Shown: positions 1 to 8,073 of the stretch, in pieces
How positions within the stretch are numbered: the stretch's first letter is position 1
Layout: each line of letters opens with the position of its first letter
Assembly: GCA_004195335.1 (NCBI GenBank)
Contig: SDWK01000411.1
Coordinates: forward strand, 1 to 14,439
Origin: Shewanella sp.
GTDB taxonomy: Bacteria; Pseudomonadota; Gammaproteobacteria; Enterobacterales; Shewanellaceae
Direction of reading: 5' to 3'
DNA: 14,439 nucleotides
Notes under the pieces: model-generated
Told to the model about the DNA's origin: nothing
Database searches by the model: none
The model's input: only the letters and a program-made list of their open reading frames with translations
Position numbers and translations under genes: made by a program

Positions 1-1610
1 GTCAGTAATAGACTTGGCAGATAGCTAAACAGCAGGACAAATGGGAAAGAGAACACGGTTGCACTGTAATGCTTGAGCTTGGCGACTCGGGTTTCCGGCT
101 TAGGCTTGACCGCTTTTTCAATCAGAGGCGGCAGAGCCTTAAATCCTTCCCGAGATGCCAACATAGGTATAGTGGTTAATGCCACGAGCAGAGAGGCTAA
201 TAATGCAAAGGTGACGGTCAACGCCTGATCAGAGAACAGTGCACCAGCCACACCGTCGACGAAGACCAATGGCACAAATACGGCTAAAGTTGTCAGCGTC
301 GAAGCGAAGATGGCGCCAGCGACCTCTTTGGTTCCAGTTACCGCGGCATCGAGTTTATTCATGCCAAGGGAGCGACATCGGTCGATATTCTCGAGGACCA
401 CAATGGCATTGTCGACCAATAAACCGACCGCCAGCGCTATGCCTCCCAGAGACATGATATTTAAGCTTATATCGGCAAAATACATCATGTTGAAGGTGGC
501 AATAACTGAAAATGGTATCGAGATTGATATGATCAATGTTGGGATAATATCTCTTAAAAACAGGTAGATAATTAACATCGATAGCAAGCTACCGATCAAG
601 GCTGCTGAAGTGACTTCACTGACGGCACTTTCAATAAATTCTGATTGATCGTAAATAACCTTAAGTTCTGATTTACTGCCTTCTTCATTTAATGTCTCAA
701 GCGCCGCGGTGACTTTACGGGCAACAGCCACGGTGTTGGCGTCACCTTCTTTGTAGATAGCGAGTTCAATCGATTCCTGATCACCGATGCGGGTAATGTC
801 GTTACGTTCTTTGTGTGCGTCGACAATTTCGGCGACTTCGAACAGTCGAACTAATGTCTGCGCGTCACGATACACAACGATTTGGCCTAATTCTTCGAGG
901 GAGTTGAACTGGTTTAGCGTTCTGACCAGATACTCTTTATCCCCTTGGATCACTTTACCTGCCGAGAGGTTAATATTTTCTTCTGCGATACGGTTGCGGA
1001 TAAGTTCCGCATTTAAGTTAAGTTGAGTCAGTTTTTCTTGATTCAGCTGAATGTGAACCTCTTGCTGTAAACCACCGGATAACCGGACCGCAGCCACACC
1101 ACTTAATGACTCTAACTGTCGCTTAAGCTCCTCTTCAGCGTAGGTACGCATCTGCTTAAGTTCGGTATCGCTGGCATTGGGTACCGACAGAGCCAGGCGA
1201 ACGATAGGATCCAGATTTGGGTTAAAGCGCAGCAGTAGCGGCTTTTTCACATCTAACGGAAGCTCTATGGTGTCGATTTTCTCTCTGACATCCAGACTTG
1301 CCATATCCATATCCGTGCCCCACTCGAACTCGAGTACGACATCAGACATGCCAGAGCGGGAGATGGAACTGATCTTACGCAGCCCTTTTACAATACCAGC
1401 GGACTCTTCAATAGGCTTTGAAACCAGCTGTTCGACTTCAACGGGAGCCGCGCCGATATACTGGGTTCTAATTGTGATAGTCGGATAGCTCAAGTCTGGC
1501 AGTAGTTTTACCGCTAAACGAGAGAAACCCACCATACCGAACAAGATAACCGCAAACATGAACATCCATACAGTGACAGGTCGGTTTACTGATGTTTTTA
1601 TAATAGACAT
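1..1610 (-). CDS. RND (HAE1-type) efflux permease, N-terminal 536 residues, cut by window edge
   Basis: Inner-membrane proton-driven drug or metabolite exporter of the AcrB-like RND superfamily; the substrate is unknown. The reading frame is open from ATG at 1608-1610 to the window edge, giving about half of a usual 1000-1050-residue permease. Visible parts are a first membrane helix near residues 13-30 after the typical MSIIKTSVNRPVTVW start, the PN1/PN2 periplasmic porter domain to about residue 330, and then a block of membrane helices. TM2 lies near 335-353 and TM4 near 390-410, with VGLLVDNAIVVLENI. The relay pair at D400-N401 corresponds to AcrB D407-D408, so the second Asp is Asn here. 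The last visible residues are hydrophobic, fitting TM7. A GGAG-type ribosome site lies just upstream. The gene follows the fusion-protein gene by 13 bases, so the two are co-transcribed. No frameshift is seen. The C-terminal half and any third gene lie outside the window. Confidence 0.93.
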   Translation of the reverse strand, partial: MSIIKTSVNRPVTVWMFMFAVILFGMVGFSRLAVKLLPDLSYPTITIRTQYIGAAPVEVEQLVSKPIEESAGIVKGLRKISSISRSGMSDVVLEFEWGTDMDMASLDVREKIDTIELPLDVKKPLLLRFNPNLDPIVRLALSVPNASDTELKQMRTYAEEELKRQLESLSGVAAVRLSGGLQQEVHIQLNQEKLTQLNLNAELIRNRIAEENINLSAGKVIQGDKEYLVRTLNQFNSLEELGQIVVYRDAQTLVRLFEVAEIVDAHKERNDITRIGDQESIELAIYKEGDANTVAVARKVTAALETLNEEGSKSELKVIYDQSEFIESAVSEVTSAALIGSLLSMLIIYLFLRDIIPTLIISISIPFSVIATFNMMYFADISLNIMSLGGIALAVGLLVDNAIVVLENIDRCRSLGMNKLDAAVTGTKEVAGAIFASTLTTLAVFVPLVFVDGVAGALFSDQALTVTFALLASLLVALTTIPMLASREGFKALPPLIEKAVKPKPETRVAKLKHYSATVFSFPFVLLFSYLPSLLL

Positions 1611-1623
1611 AGACCTTGCTCCG

Positions 1624-2715
1624 TTATTTAGTTGCAGATGCTAAGTCTAATGATCCAATCACTTCGACAAGGGATTGGTCTTTCAGGTTCTGATGGCCTC
1701 TGATGACAATGCGCTCACCGGGTTCGATACCTGCGACAATCTCTACGGTATCGGCCTCACGGTAACCTAATGAAACAGCACGGCGATTCGCGTTATCGCC
1801 ATCAATCACATACAGGGCAAACTCATTATCTTGATTAACTACGGCGTTATATGGAACGGTAATAACGTTATTGTGTGTGTCATACCTAAGCTCAACACGT
1901 GTGAACATACCTGCTTTTAAGGTGGAATTTTGGTTTGGCACCGACAGGGTTACTTTGAACGTGCCGCTTTGAGCATCGACGACCGGACTGATACGAAGCA
2001 CTTTGGCGTGAACCGCTTCATTGGTATGATCGTTGGCAAAACTATTTGCAAAGAGTTGGGCGTCTTGTCCTAAGCGAAGACTCTGGAGTTGTTGCTCAGG
2101 TAGGTGGACGATGCCATAGAGCTCATCCTGATTAACAACATAAAACAGTTCATCAAACTCTTTGGCCATATTGCCGGCTTTGACAAATCGCGTTGCCACC
2201 ACACCATCGATCGGAGAGCGAACCATACTGTCTTGTACCTGAAGCGCGGCTAAATCTCGTTTGGCGATAGCGGCTTGCAAGTTGTACTCAAGCTTGGCCA
2301 TAGAGTCGGCACTGAAAAATTCTTGGTTGCTCATTTTCTTAAGGCGATTTAGCTCTTGCTCAATAATTTCAACTTCGGCTTGTGAGCTGGCAAGTTCAAA
2401 TCTCTGTCTCTTTGCATCGATGACAGCGAGGAGTTGCCCTTTGGTGACCCGGTCACCTTCTTCAACGTTAATACTTTCAATTAAACCTGAGATACGAGTG
2501 ACTACGTTGGCTTCTTGTGGTGCTTCTAAGGTCGCAGTCGTACTGTAAAATGAGGATACATCTCCCTGGATGACGGTGGTAATTTCAACCGGTACCGCAT
2601 ATTTTTCCTCTTCTTTAACTTCCTCTTCTGCGCCACAGGCACTTAATACGGCGGCTAATAGCAATGGAAGGGCGATTTTGAAACAGTTATTAGCGCGTTT
2701 GTTTAGAGAGTCCAT
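1624..2715 (-). CDS. RND efflux periplasmic adaptor (membrane fusion) lipoprotein
   Basis: This is the adaptor that links an inner-membrane RND pump to an outer-membrane channel, HlyD/AcrA family, 363 residues. It begins with a lipoprotein signal peptide: basic N-region, hydrophobic stretch 14-23, and lipobox LSAC with Cys27 as the lipidation site. A Glu-rich linker follows (30-37). The two lipoyl half-motifs lie near 67-100 (GLIESINVEEGDRVTKGQLL) and 160-190 (VRSPIDGVV), separated by a short helical hairpin at about 101-159. A beta-barrel region (about 195-280) and a membrane-proximal domain (about 283-355) complete the family order. The start at 2715 is preceded by AGGT and gives a complete signal peptide. 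It is the first gene of a minus-strand operon with the permease downstream. Residue +2 after the lipid Cys is Gly rather than the Asp seen in AcrA. No regulator gene is visible nearby. Family assignment is firm; substrate is unknown. Confidence 0.93.
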   Translation of the reverse strand: MDSLNKRANNCFKIALPLLLAAVLSACGAEEEVKEEEKYAVPVEITTVIQGDVSSFYSTTATLEAPQEANVVTRISGLIESINVEEGDRVTKGQLLAVIDAKRQRFELASSQAEVEIIEQELNRLKKMSNQEFFSADSMAKLEYNLQAAIAKRDLAALQVQDSMVRSPIDGVVATRFVKAGNMAKEFDELFYVVNQDELYGIVHLPEQQLQSLRLGQDAQLFANSFANDHTNEAVHAKVLRISPVVDAQSGTFKVTLSVPNQNSTLKAGMFTRVELRYDTHNNVITVPYNAVVNQDNEFALYVIDGDNANRRAVSLGYREADTVEIVAGIEPGERIVIRGHQNLKDQSLVEVIGSLDLASATK

Positions 2716-3025
2716 GTAAGTTTACCTATGTTTTTTGATCCAATTAACATCAATAATGCACAAGATGTGCCAAAGGTTAATAACCTTGTTATTCAGTAGT
2801 TTAAATTCGAAAGTTGTGTGTGAGTTAACTCGAATGCAAACTTTGTAGCGAAAATGTTTAAAAAATGATGTTTTTGACTATAGAGAGATCTGCGCGTAAA
2901 TGGATGACTGAAATACGTCTAATTGCAACAAAATGTAGCTGAGTAGGATGGTGGGGACGAAAATGAGAGAGAAGAGGGGAGTGCTTAGGTGGCAAGGTCG
3001 CTCGAATTGAGCACACGTCGGATAC
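2716..3025. other. Gene-free upstream region of the efflux operon
   Basis: About 310 bases between the efflux operon start and the gltA terminator contain no plausible gene on either strand. Because gltA upstream ends in a terminator, the promoter of the minus-strand efflux operon should lie here. I found no convincing -35/-10 pair. Two perfect palindromes stand out: AAGGTTA-A-TAACCTT at 2773-2787 and GAGTTAACTC at 2822-2831. Either could be an operator, but neither matches a regulator motif I can name with confidence. The stretch 2941-2995 is purine-rich on the plus strand, with no clear meaning. Confidence 0.6.
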
Positions 3026-3054
3026 AAAAAAGGCACTCGATGAGTGCCTTTTTT
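3026..3054 (-). terminator. Rho-independent terminator after gltA
   Basis: A 7-bp perfect stem GGCACTC / GAGTGCC with a GAT loop is flanked by six A on one side and six T on the other. On the minus strand it lies 27 bases beyond the gltA stop codon and ends in a U-run, so it terminates gltA. The symmetric A/T flanks mean it could also work in the plus direction. It insulates the efflux operon from gltA transcription. Confidence 0.9.
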
Positions 3055-3080
3055 CAGGTTCTAGTTCCTAGAAACTTCCA

Positions 3081-4367
3081 TTAACGATTCTCTTTTGAAA
3101 CAAAATCACGCTCTGCTGCACCAGTGTAAAGCTGACGAGGTCGGCTGATCTTATGACCAGGCTGATCCAACATCTCTTTCCAGTGAGCAATCCAACCAAC
3201 AGTACGCGCAAGTGCGAATAGTACGGTGAACATGCTGGTTGGAATACCGATAGCCTTCATGATGATGCCTGAATAGAAATCAACATTTGGATACAGCTTC
3301 TTAGAGACGAAATATTCATCTTCAAGGGCAATCCGTTCGAGTTCCATCGCGACATCAAGTAATGGATCGTTAACTTTCAACTCTCCTAAGACTTCATGAC
3401 AGGTTTCACGCATCACTTTAGCGCGTGGATCGAAGTTCTTATAGACACGATGTCCGAAGCCCATTAGACGGAAAGGATCTTCTTTATCCTTAGCGCGTGC
3501 AATAAACTCAGGAATACGGTCAACACTGCCGATCTCTTCCAGCATCTTCAAACAGGCTTCGTTTGCGCCGCCATGAGCAGGTCCCCACAGTGATGCAATA
3601 CCCGCTGCAATACATGCAAATGGGTTAGCACCTGAAGAACCGGCCAGACGAACGGTAGAAGTCGATGCATTTTGCTCGTGGTCTGCATGCAAGATAAAGA
3701 TACGATCCATCGCGCGTTCAACGATTGGATTCACTTTATACTCTTCGCAAGGGACAGCAAACATCATGCTAAGGAAGTTACCTGCATAGCTCAAATCATT
3801 ACGTGGATAAACGAATGGTTGGCCGATGGAGTACTTGTAGCACATGGCTGCGATAGTCGGCATTTTAGAGACTAGACGGTATGCAGCGATTTCGCGATGA
3901 CGCTCATCGTTGACATCCAAAGAGTCTTGGTAGAATGCTGATAACGCTCCGGTTACTCCACAAAGCATCGCCATAGGGTGAGCATCACGTCTGAAGCCTC
4001 GGAAGAAGGCTACAAGTTGTTCATTCACCATAGTATGGTTTTTTACAGTATGAACAAATTTTTCATACTGAATCTTCGATGGTAATTCTCCGTAGAGAAG
4101 CAAATAACAAAGATCTAAATAATCTGAATCAACAGCTAGTTCACCAATCGGGTAACCGCGATGAAGCAGTATCCCCTGGTCACCATCAATGTAGGTAATG
4201 GCTGATTCACAGGAGGCTGTTGCGAGAAATCCTGGATCAAAGGTAAAGTGACCTTTACTACCTAGCTTACTGATGTCAATAACATCAAACCCTGCCGTGC
4301 CTTTTTTGACTGGCAGCTCGATTGATTCATTCCCTGGTAGTACCAATTTGGCTATATTATCAGCCAT
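3081..4367 (-). CDS. gltA: Citrate synthase, type II (hexameric, NADH-sensitive class)
   Basis: Condenses acetyl-CoA and oxaloacetate to citrate, the entry reaction of the TCA cycle; cytoplasmic. The 428 residues align without gaps to most of the E. coli enzyme (427), including the extra N-terminal domain of type II enzymes. The catalytic trio is visible: His in [10 protein letters not shown] (about 265), His in GFGHRVYKN (about 306) and Asp in NVDFYSGI (about 363). The signature [14 protein letters not shown] is also present. Of the residues I recall as the E. coli NADH site, His, Thr, Tyr, Arg, Lys and Cys are kept, but the Arg before His-Thr (E. coli R109) is Asn110 here, Met counted. The start at 4367 is backed by a strong AAGGAG site. 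It is transcribed alone, divergently from the sdh-suc operon, and ends at its own terminator. Confidence 0.98.
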   Translation of the reverse strand: MADNIAKLVLPGNESIELPVKKGTAGFDVIDISKLGSKGHFTFDPGFLATASCESAITYIDGDQGILLHRGYPIGELAVDSDYLDLCYLLLYGELPSKIQYEKFVHTVKNHTMVNEQLVAFFRGFRRDAHPMAMLCGVTGALSAFYQDSLDVNDERHREIAAYRLVSKMPTIAAMCYKYSIGQPFVYPRNDLSYAGNFLSMMFAVPCEEYKVNPIVERAMDRIFILHADHEQNASTSTVRLAGSSGANPFACIAAGIASLWGPAHGGANEACLKMLEEIGSVDRIPEFIARAKDKEDPFRLMGFGHRVYKNFDPRAKVMRETCHEVLGELKVNDPLLDVAMELERIALEDEYFVSKKLYPNVDFYSGIIMKAIGIPTSMFTVLFALARTVGWIAHWKEMLDQPGHKISRPRQLYTGAAERDFVSKENR

Positions 4368-4418
4368 ACCCGTTCTCCTTACTTCATTCTTATGTGAGTG
4401 CGGCTTATCAACGACAAT

Positions 4419-4448
4419 ACTTTACAGTGAATCTAGATCACATTTCAA
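4419..4448 (-). promoter_or_regulatory. Candidate gltA promoter
   Basis: On the minus strand, TTGAAA (4443-4448) and TAAAGT (4419-4424) are separated by 18 bases and would give a leader of roughly 45 bases before gltA. The spacer holds an inverted repeat, AGTGA-N7-TCACA (plus-strand reading, 4426-4442), which a repressor could occupy. The -10 matches the consensus at only four of six positions, so this is a weak prediction. Confidence 0.35.
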
Positions 4449-4472
4449 TTTAAATAAGTGTTTAAATTCGTT

Positions 4473-4484
4473 AGACCATGGTCT
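4473..4484. promoter_or_regulatory. Perfect 12-bp palindrome upstream of gltA
   Basis: AGACCATGGTCT is a perfect palindrome lying about 25 bases upstream of the candidate gltA -35 element. It could be a dimeric regulator's operator. The half-sites are in the opposite order to FadR-type sites (TGGTC..GACCA), and I cannot name the binding protein. A 12-bp palindrome could also occur by chance. Confidence 0.25.
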
Positions 4485-4671
4485 TATTTTACTCAAACCC
4501 CATGCTAGAACAGCAGCTTGGCAGATTTTTTTACCAAAAAAACAAAATTTCCATAATGTGATGTTTGTATTTGACATTCTCCCCTTGTATACTTGCCCCG
4601 GCTCTACAGAGCTGCATTCATTGCGATTTAGTTAATACTTTTTTACATACTTAATTAGTAAGCTCTAAATT

Positions 4672-4686
4672 GTTAATTGTTTGTTT
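4672..4686 (+). promoter_or_regulatory. ArcA-like direct repeat upstream of sdhC
   Basis: GTTAATTGTTTGTTT matches the 15-base ArcA consensus GTTAATTAAATGTTA at 11 positions. Its two GTT half-elements begin 10-11 bases apart, as in ArcA direct-repeat sites. A second weaker match, GTTAATACTTTTTTA, lies at 4631-4645. ArcA represses sdh in E. coli under low oxygen, so this placement makes sense. The region is AT-rich, which raises the chance of false matches. Confidence 0.35.
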
Positions 4687-4713
4687 AAACTTTTCTTTTG
4701 CGCAGACCTTGGT

Positions 4714-4729
4714 TGTGACCTGTGTCACA
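4714..4729 (+). promoter_or_regulatory. CRP (cAMP receptor protein) binding site upstream of sdhC
   Basis: TGTGA-CCTGTG-TCACA has both consensus CRP half-sites with the correct six-base spacer, centred at 4721.5, 75 bases before the sdhC start. cAMP-CRP activates sdh in E. coli, and CRP is an important regulator in Shewanella. The site lies directly next to the candidate sdhC -35, so direct contact with RNA polymerase is plausible. A role in gltA control, about 350 bases away, is less likely. Confidence 0.8.
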
Positions 4730-4730
4730 G

Positions 4731-4761
4731 TTGAAAATTGAACGAAAGCGTTTCGTATAAC
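4731..4761 (+). promoter_or_regulatory. Candidate sdhC promoter
   Basis: TTGAAA (4731-4736) and TATAAC (4756-4761) are separated by 19 bases, longer than the ideal 17. Transcription would start near 4768, leaving a leader of about 30 bases. The CRP site centre would then be near -46, not the classical -41.5, so the exact -10 may differ. The spacer contains CGAAAGCGTTTCG (4743-4755), a near-perfect inverted repeat. Confidence 0.35.
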
Positions 4762-4796
4762 AAAAATATAGCTCAATAGAGCAGAGTGAGCAGAAC

Positions 4797-5171
4797 GTGA
4801 AAAAGCAAAGACCTGTCCATTTAGATCTGCAAACCATTCGCTTCCCTGCAACCGCGATTGCGTCCATTCTTCACCGTGTATCCGGTGTCATCATGCTGTT
4901 TGCTGTTGGTATTCTTATCTGGTTGTTAAATGAATCTTTAGCATCACCTGAGACTTTCGCAGCGACACAATCTCTTTTTGATAATTTGTTGGTTAAGTTT
5001 GTCATTTGGGGAATTCTTACCGCTCTGGGTTACCACCTTATCGTTGGCGTACGCCATTTGATAATGGATACCGGACGTTGGGAAGAGTTGGCTTCAGGCA
5101 TCGCTTCAGCAAAAGCCGCGTTTGCACTGTCAATCGTGTTTTCAATCATAGTGGGGATTTGGGTATGGTAA
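4797..5171 (+). CDS. sdhC: Succinate dehydrogenase cytochrome b556 subunit
   Basis: Membrane anchor of complex II that holds heme b with SdhD and helps form the ubiquinone site. The 124 residues contain three hydrophobic helices, near 28-45, 65-87 and 103-124. The family signature SILHRVSG is present, with Ser23 and Arg27 equivalent to the E. coli quinone-site Ser27 and Arg31. The heme ligand is His80, in [10 protein letters not shown], equivalent to E. coli His84. The start is GTG at 4797: no ATG, GTG or TTG lies in frame between it and the upstream stop at 4758, and the protein then begins [16 protein letters not shown] as in E. coli, four residues shorter. The ribosome site is weak (GAG at 4788-4790). 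It is the first gene of the sdh-suc operon and overlaps sdhD by 7 bases. It is probably driven by CRP and ArcA. Confidence 0.96.
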   Translation: MKKQRPVHLDLQTIRFPATAIASILHRVSGVIMLFAVGILIWLLNESLASPETFAATQSLFDNLLVKFVIWGILTALGYHLIVGVRHLIMDTGRWEELASGIASAKAAFALSIVFSIIVGIWVW

Positions 5172-5512
5172 CTAACGCAGCAAGTCTTGGCCGCAGCGGT
5201 GTCCATGACTTTATTCTTATACGTGCAAGTGCAATCATCCTAACCTGTTACACCATCTTCTTGGTTGGATTCATTGCGTGTAGCGCTCCACTGACTTATG
5301 ACGCATGGCATGGTTTATTCAGCGGATTGCCGATGAAAGTCTTCACCTTGCTTGCCCTAGTTTCAGTGTTAATCCACTCATGGATTGGCATTTGGCAAGT
5401 ACTTACAGACTATGTCAAGCCACTGGCTCTACGTGGTGTACTTCAGTTCGTTTTTGTCGTCGCAGCCTTCTCTTATTTGGCGGCAGGCATTTTGATAGTG
5501 TGGGGTGTTTAA
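5165..5512 (+). CDS. sdhD: Succinate dehydrogenase membrane anchor subunit
   Basis: Second membrane anchor of complex II. Together with SdhC it ligates heme b and forms the quinone pocket in the inner membrane. The start at 5165 gives 115 residues, the same length as E. coli SdhD, beginning [17 protein letters not shown] longer open frame upstream is only sdhC read in another frame. Three hydrophobic helices are visible, at about 16-38, 57-78 and 92-113. The motif [20 protein letters not shown] holds heme ligand His71 and quinone-site residues Asp82 and Tyr83, at the same numbers as in E. coli. The start codon overlaps the end of sdhC, so translation is likely coupled; a G-rich stretch (GGGGA around 5154) may serve as the ribosome site. 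The stop codon directly abuts sdhA. Confidence 0.96.
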   Translation: MVTNAASLGRSGVHDFILIRASAIILTCYTIFLVGFIACSAPLTYDAWHGLFSGLPMKVFTLLALVSVLIHSWIGIWQVLTDYVKPLALRGVLQFVFVVAAFSYLAAGILIVWGV

Positions 5513-7279
5513 GTGAGTATTCCAGTTCGCGAATTTGATGCAATTGTTATCGGCGCTGGTGGCGCGGGTATGCGAGCCGCATTACAGATTTCTAAAGAAG
5601 GTAAGAGCTGTGCGCTGTTATCTAAAGTATTCCCAACACGTTCTCATACGGTTTCTGCGCAGGGCGGTATTACCGTTGCGTTAGGTAACGCCCATGAAGA
5701 TCATTGGGAACAACACATGTACGATACGGTTAAGGGTTCCGATTTTATCGGTGATCAAGAAGCCATTGAGTTTATGTGTAAAACCGGTCCGGAAGCGGTT
5801 ATCGAACTCGAACAAATGGGGCTACCTTTCTCTCGCTTCGAAAACGGCACAATTTACCAACGTCCTTTCGGCGGTCAATCTAGAAACTTTGGTGGTGAAC
5901 AGGCTGCACGTACCGCAGCAGCGGCTGACCGTACAGGTCATGCGCTCCTACACTGTCTTTATCAGCAAAATGTTAAGCACAAAACTGAAGTCTACTCAGA
6001 GTGGTACGCACTGGACTTAGTGAAAAACGAAGATGGCGCTATCGTCGGTTGTACTGCAATCGATATCGAAAGCGGTGAAATTGTTTACTTCAAAGCTAAG
6101 GCAACGGTACTTGCTACCGGTGGTGCAGGGCGTATATTCGCGTCTACTACCAATGCTCACATCAATACCGGTGACGGTGTTGGCATGGCGATGCGTGCTG
6201 GCGTGCAGATGCAAGACATGGAAATGTGGCAGTTCCACCCTACCGGTATTGCCGGCTCGGGTGTACTTGTGACTGAAGGTTGCCGTGGTGAAGGCGGATA
6301 TCTGCTGAACAAAGACGGCGAGCGTTTCATGGAACGTTATGCACCTAATGCGAAAGATTTAGCATCTCGTGACGTGGTTGCACGTTCGATGATGACTGAA
6401 ATTCGTGAAGGTCGTGGTCTCGACGGCCCATTAGGACCGCATTGCCTGCTTAAGCTCGATCATTTAGGTAAGGAAACGCTCGAAGCACGTCTTCCAGGTG
6501 TGTGTGAACTGTCTCGTACGTTCGCCCATATCGATCCAGCCGATGGTCCAATTCCAGTTCTTCCGACTTGTCACTATATGATGGGTGGCCTACCGGCTAA
6601 AGTGAGCGGTCAGGTGATACGTAAGAATACAGATGGCACTGAAAGTGACGTTATTGGTCTATTTGCCGTCGGAGAGATTGCGTGTGTATCTGTACACGGC
6701 GCTAACCGTCTGGGTGGTAATTCACTACTCGATTTGGTTGTATTTGGTCGCGCTGCAGGTCAACACTTAGGTAAAGCCCTAGATGAGACTGCAACACCAA
6801 GTGATGCGACAGAGGCTGATATCGCTCAATCCCTTGAGCGTCTCAATCGTTGGGAAAGCAATAAAGACGGTGAAGATCCTGTTCAAATCCGTAAAGATCT
6901 TCAGCTTTGTATGCAACTTAACTTCTCAGTATTCCGTAGGGGCGATGCGATGGCTGAAGGCTTAAAAGAGCTTAAAGCAATCCGTAAGCGTTTGGACAAT
7001 GCGAAATTGTCTGATAACTCAACTGAGTTCAATACTCAGCGTATTGAATGTTTAGAGTTAGACAACTTGATGGCAACGGCGATAGCAACGGCCTATGCGG
7101 CAAACTATCGTACCGAAAGTCGTGGTGCGCACTCACGTGAAGATTACCTCGAGCGTGATGATGAGAACTGGTTGTGTCACAGCCTGTTTGACCCTGCAAC
7201 CGAAGAGATGGATCGCCGACCTGTAAACATGGAGCCTAAGCTTCGTGCCGCGTTCCCGCCGATCAAGCGTACTTACTAA
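5513..7279 (+). CDS. sdhA: Succinate dehydrogenase flavoprotein subunit
   Basis: Catalytic subunit of complex II. It oxidises succinate to fumarate and passes electrons through covalent FAD to SdhB, facing the cytoplasm. Its 588 residues equal the E. coli length. The FAD dinucleotide fold is at 11-20 ([10 protein letters not shown]), and covalent-FAD His45 sits in [12 protein letters not shown]. The active-site residues I can place are His242 in FHPTG, Arg286 in [12 protein letters not shown], His354 in PTCHYMMGG and Arg399 in HGANRLGG, all at E. coli numbering. The protein ends [11 protein letters not shown], as expected. Translation starts at GTG 5513, immediately after the sdhD stop, which points to translational coupling. 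The only ribosome-site candidate is a G-run at the end of sdhD. No missing residues or disruptions are seen. Confidence 0.98.
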   Translation: MSIPVREFDAIVIGAGGAGMRAALQISKEGKSCALLSKVFPTRSHTVSAQGGITVALGNAHEDHWEQHMYDTVKGSDFIGDQEAIEFMCKTGPEAVIELEQMGLPFSRFENGTIYQRPFGGQSRNFGGEQAARTAAAADRTGHALLHCLYQQNVKHKTEVYSEWYALDLVKNEDGAIVGCTAIDIESGEIVYFKAKATVLATGGAGRIFASTTNAHINTGDGVGMAMRAGVQMQDMEMWQFHPTGIAGSGVLVTEGCRGEGGYLLNKDGERFMERYAPNAKDLASRDVVARSMMTEIREGRGLDGPLGPHCLLKLDHLGKETLEARLPGVCELSRTFAHIDPADGPIPVLPTCHYMMGGLPAKVSGQVIRKNTDGTESDVIGLFAVGEIACVSVHGANRLGGNSLLDLVVFGRAAGQHLGKALDETATPSDATEADIAQSLERLNRWESNKDGEDPVQIRKDLQLCMQLNFSVFRRGDAMAEGLKELKAIRKRLDNAKLSDNSTEFNTQRIECLELDNLMATAIATAYAANYRTESRGAHSREDYLERDDENWLCHSLFDPATEEMDRRPVNMEPKLRAAFPPIKRTY

Positions 7280-7289
7280 GGAAATTGAG

Positions 7290-7997
7290 ATGAATTTGAA
7301 TATCGCAGTTTATCGCTATAATCCGGATGTAGACGCTAAGCCTTACATGAAGGATTACACATTAGAAGTGGCTGAAGGTACCGATATGATGGTCCTTGAT
7401 GCTTTGATTCTTCTAAAAGAGCAAGATCCAACGTTAGCCTTCCGCCGTTCATGTCGTGAAGGTGTGTGTGGGTCTGATGGCGTTAACATGAATGGTAAAA
7501 ATGGTTTAGCGTGTATTACGCCGATCTCTACTTTTAAAGGTAAAAAGTTAGCGATCAGACCACTGCCAGGAATGCCTGTTGTTCGTGATGTTATTGTAGA
7601 CTTATCACAGTTCTACAAGCAGTATGAGAAGATCAAGCCTTACTTGATTAATGATGAAAAGACACCGGCGCGTGAACATCTGCAATCACCTGAAGAGCGT
7701 GAACATTTAGACGGTTTATATGAATGTATCATGTGTGCTTGTTGTTCGACCGCTTGCCCATCTTTCTGGTGGAATCCTGATAAGTTTATCGGACCAAGTG
7801 GCTTATTGCATGCTTATCGATTCCTGATCGATAGCCGTGATACCGCAACTGAAGAGCGTTTATCTGAACTTGATGATGCATACAGCGTATTCCGTTGTCA
7901 TGGCATCATGAATTGTGTGGATGTCTGCCCTAAAGGGCTTAATCCAACCAAAGCAATTGGACATATTAAGTCTATGTTGCTGAAGCGAGCGGTTTAA
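7290..7997 (+). CDS. sdhB: Succinate dehydrogenase iron-sulfur subunit
   Basis: Carries electrons from SdhA flavin to quinone through three iron-sulfur clusters. It has 235 residues (E. coli 238). The N-terminal ferredoxin domain holds the [2Fe-2S] ligands Cys55, Cys60, Asp63 and Cys75, with Asp in the third position as in E. coli. The C-terminal domain has CIMCACCSTACP (146-157) plus Cys203, Cys209 and Cys213 for the [4Fe-4S] and [3Fe-4S] clusters. Quinone-site Trp161 sits in SFWWNPDKF. I chose ATG 7290 because it has AAGGA seven bases upstream and matches the E. coli N-terminus; an in-frame start at 7245 would add 15 unrelated residues lying inside sdhA. It sits 10 bases after sdhA and is the last sdh gene before a 198-base gap. 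Confidence 0.98.
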   Translation: MNLNIAVYRYNPDVDAKPYMKDYTLEVAEGTDMMVLDALILLKEQDPTLAFRRSCREGVCGSDGVNMNGKNGLACITPISTFKGKKLAIRPLPGMPVVRDVIVDLSQFYKQYEKIKPYLINDEKTPAREHLQSPEEREHLDGLYECIMCACCSTACPSFWWNPDKFIGPSGLLHAYRFLIDSRDTATEERLSELDDAYSVFRCHGIMNCVDVCPKGLNPTKAIGHIKSMLLKRAV

Positions 7998-8041
7998 ATG
8001 CAAGACATAGAGCTAAAAGCAATAATAATATAGCTCGGATT

Positions 8042-8073
8042 GAGTCACTTCTCGTTTGGGAAGTGGCTCTTTT
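8042..8073 (+). terminator. Terminator-like hairpin (possible attenuator) between sdhB and sucA
   Basis: A 10-bp stem, GAGTCACTTC against GAAGTGGCTC with one G-T wobble, has an 8-base loop and is followed by TTTT. It begins 44 bases after the sdhB stop. The short U-run suggests partial rather than full termination, which would lower suc expression relative to sdh. The rest of the 198-base gap (7998-8195) shows no gene and no convincing sucA promoter. Confidence 0.6.

Noticed and set aside
4426..4442. CRP site in the gltA promoter
   Set aside because: The half-sites AGTGA and TCACA are separated by seven bases rather than six and one half is imperfect, so I did not call it CRP.
4571..4593. 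TTGACA followed by TATACT as an sdhC promoter
   Set aside because: Both hexamers look good but are only 11 bases apart, too close for a sigma-70 promoter; TATACT alone with TTGTAT at 17 bases is weak.
4651..4867. Two short minus-strand open frames between gltA and sdhC
   Set aside because: They run antisense across the sdhC control region and start, have no recognisable motif and overlap the CRP and ArcA-like sites; chance frames.
5006..5164. Longer open frame ahead of sdhD
   Set aside because: It is sdhC read in another frame; 5165 gives exactly the family length.
7245..7289. Upstream in-frame start for sdhB
   Set aside because: It adds 15 residues inside the sdhA end with no family match, while ATG 7290 has a good ribosome site and the E. 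coli-like N-terminus.
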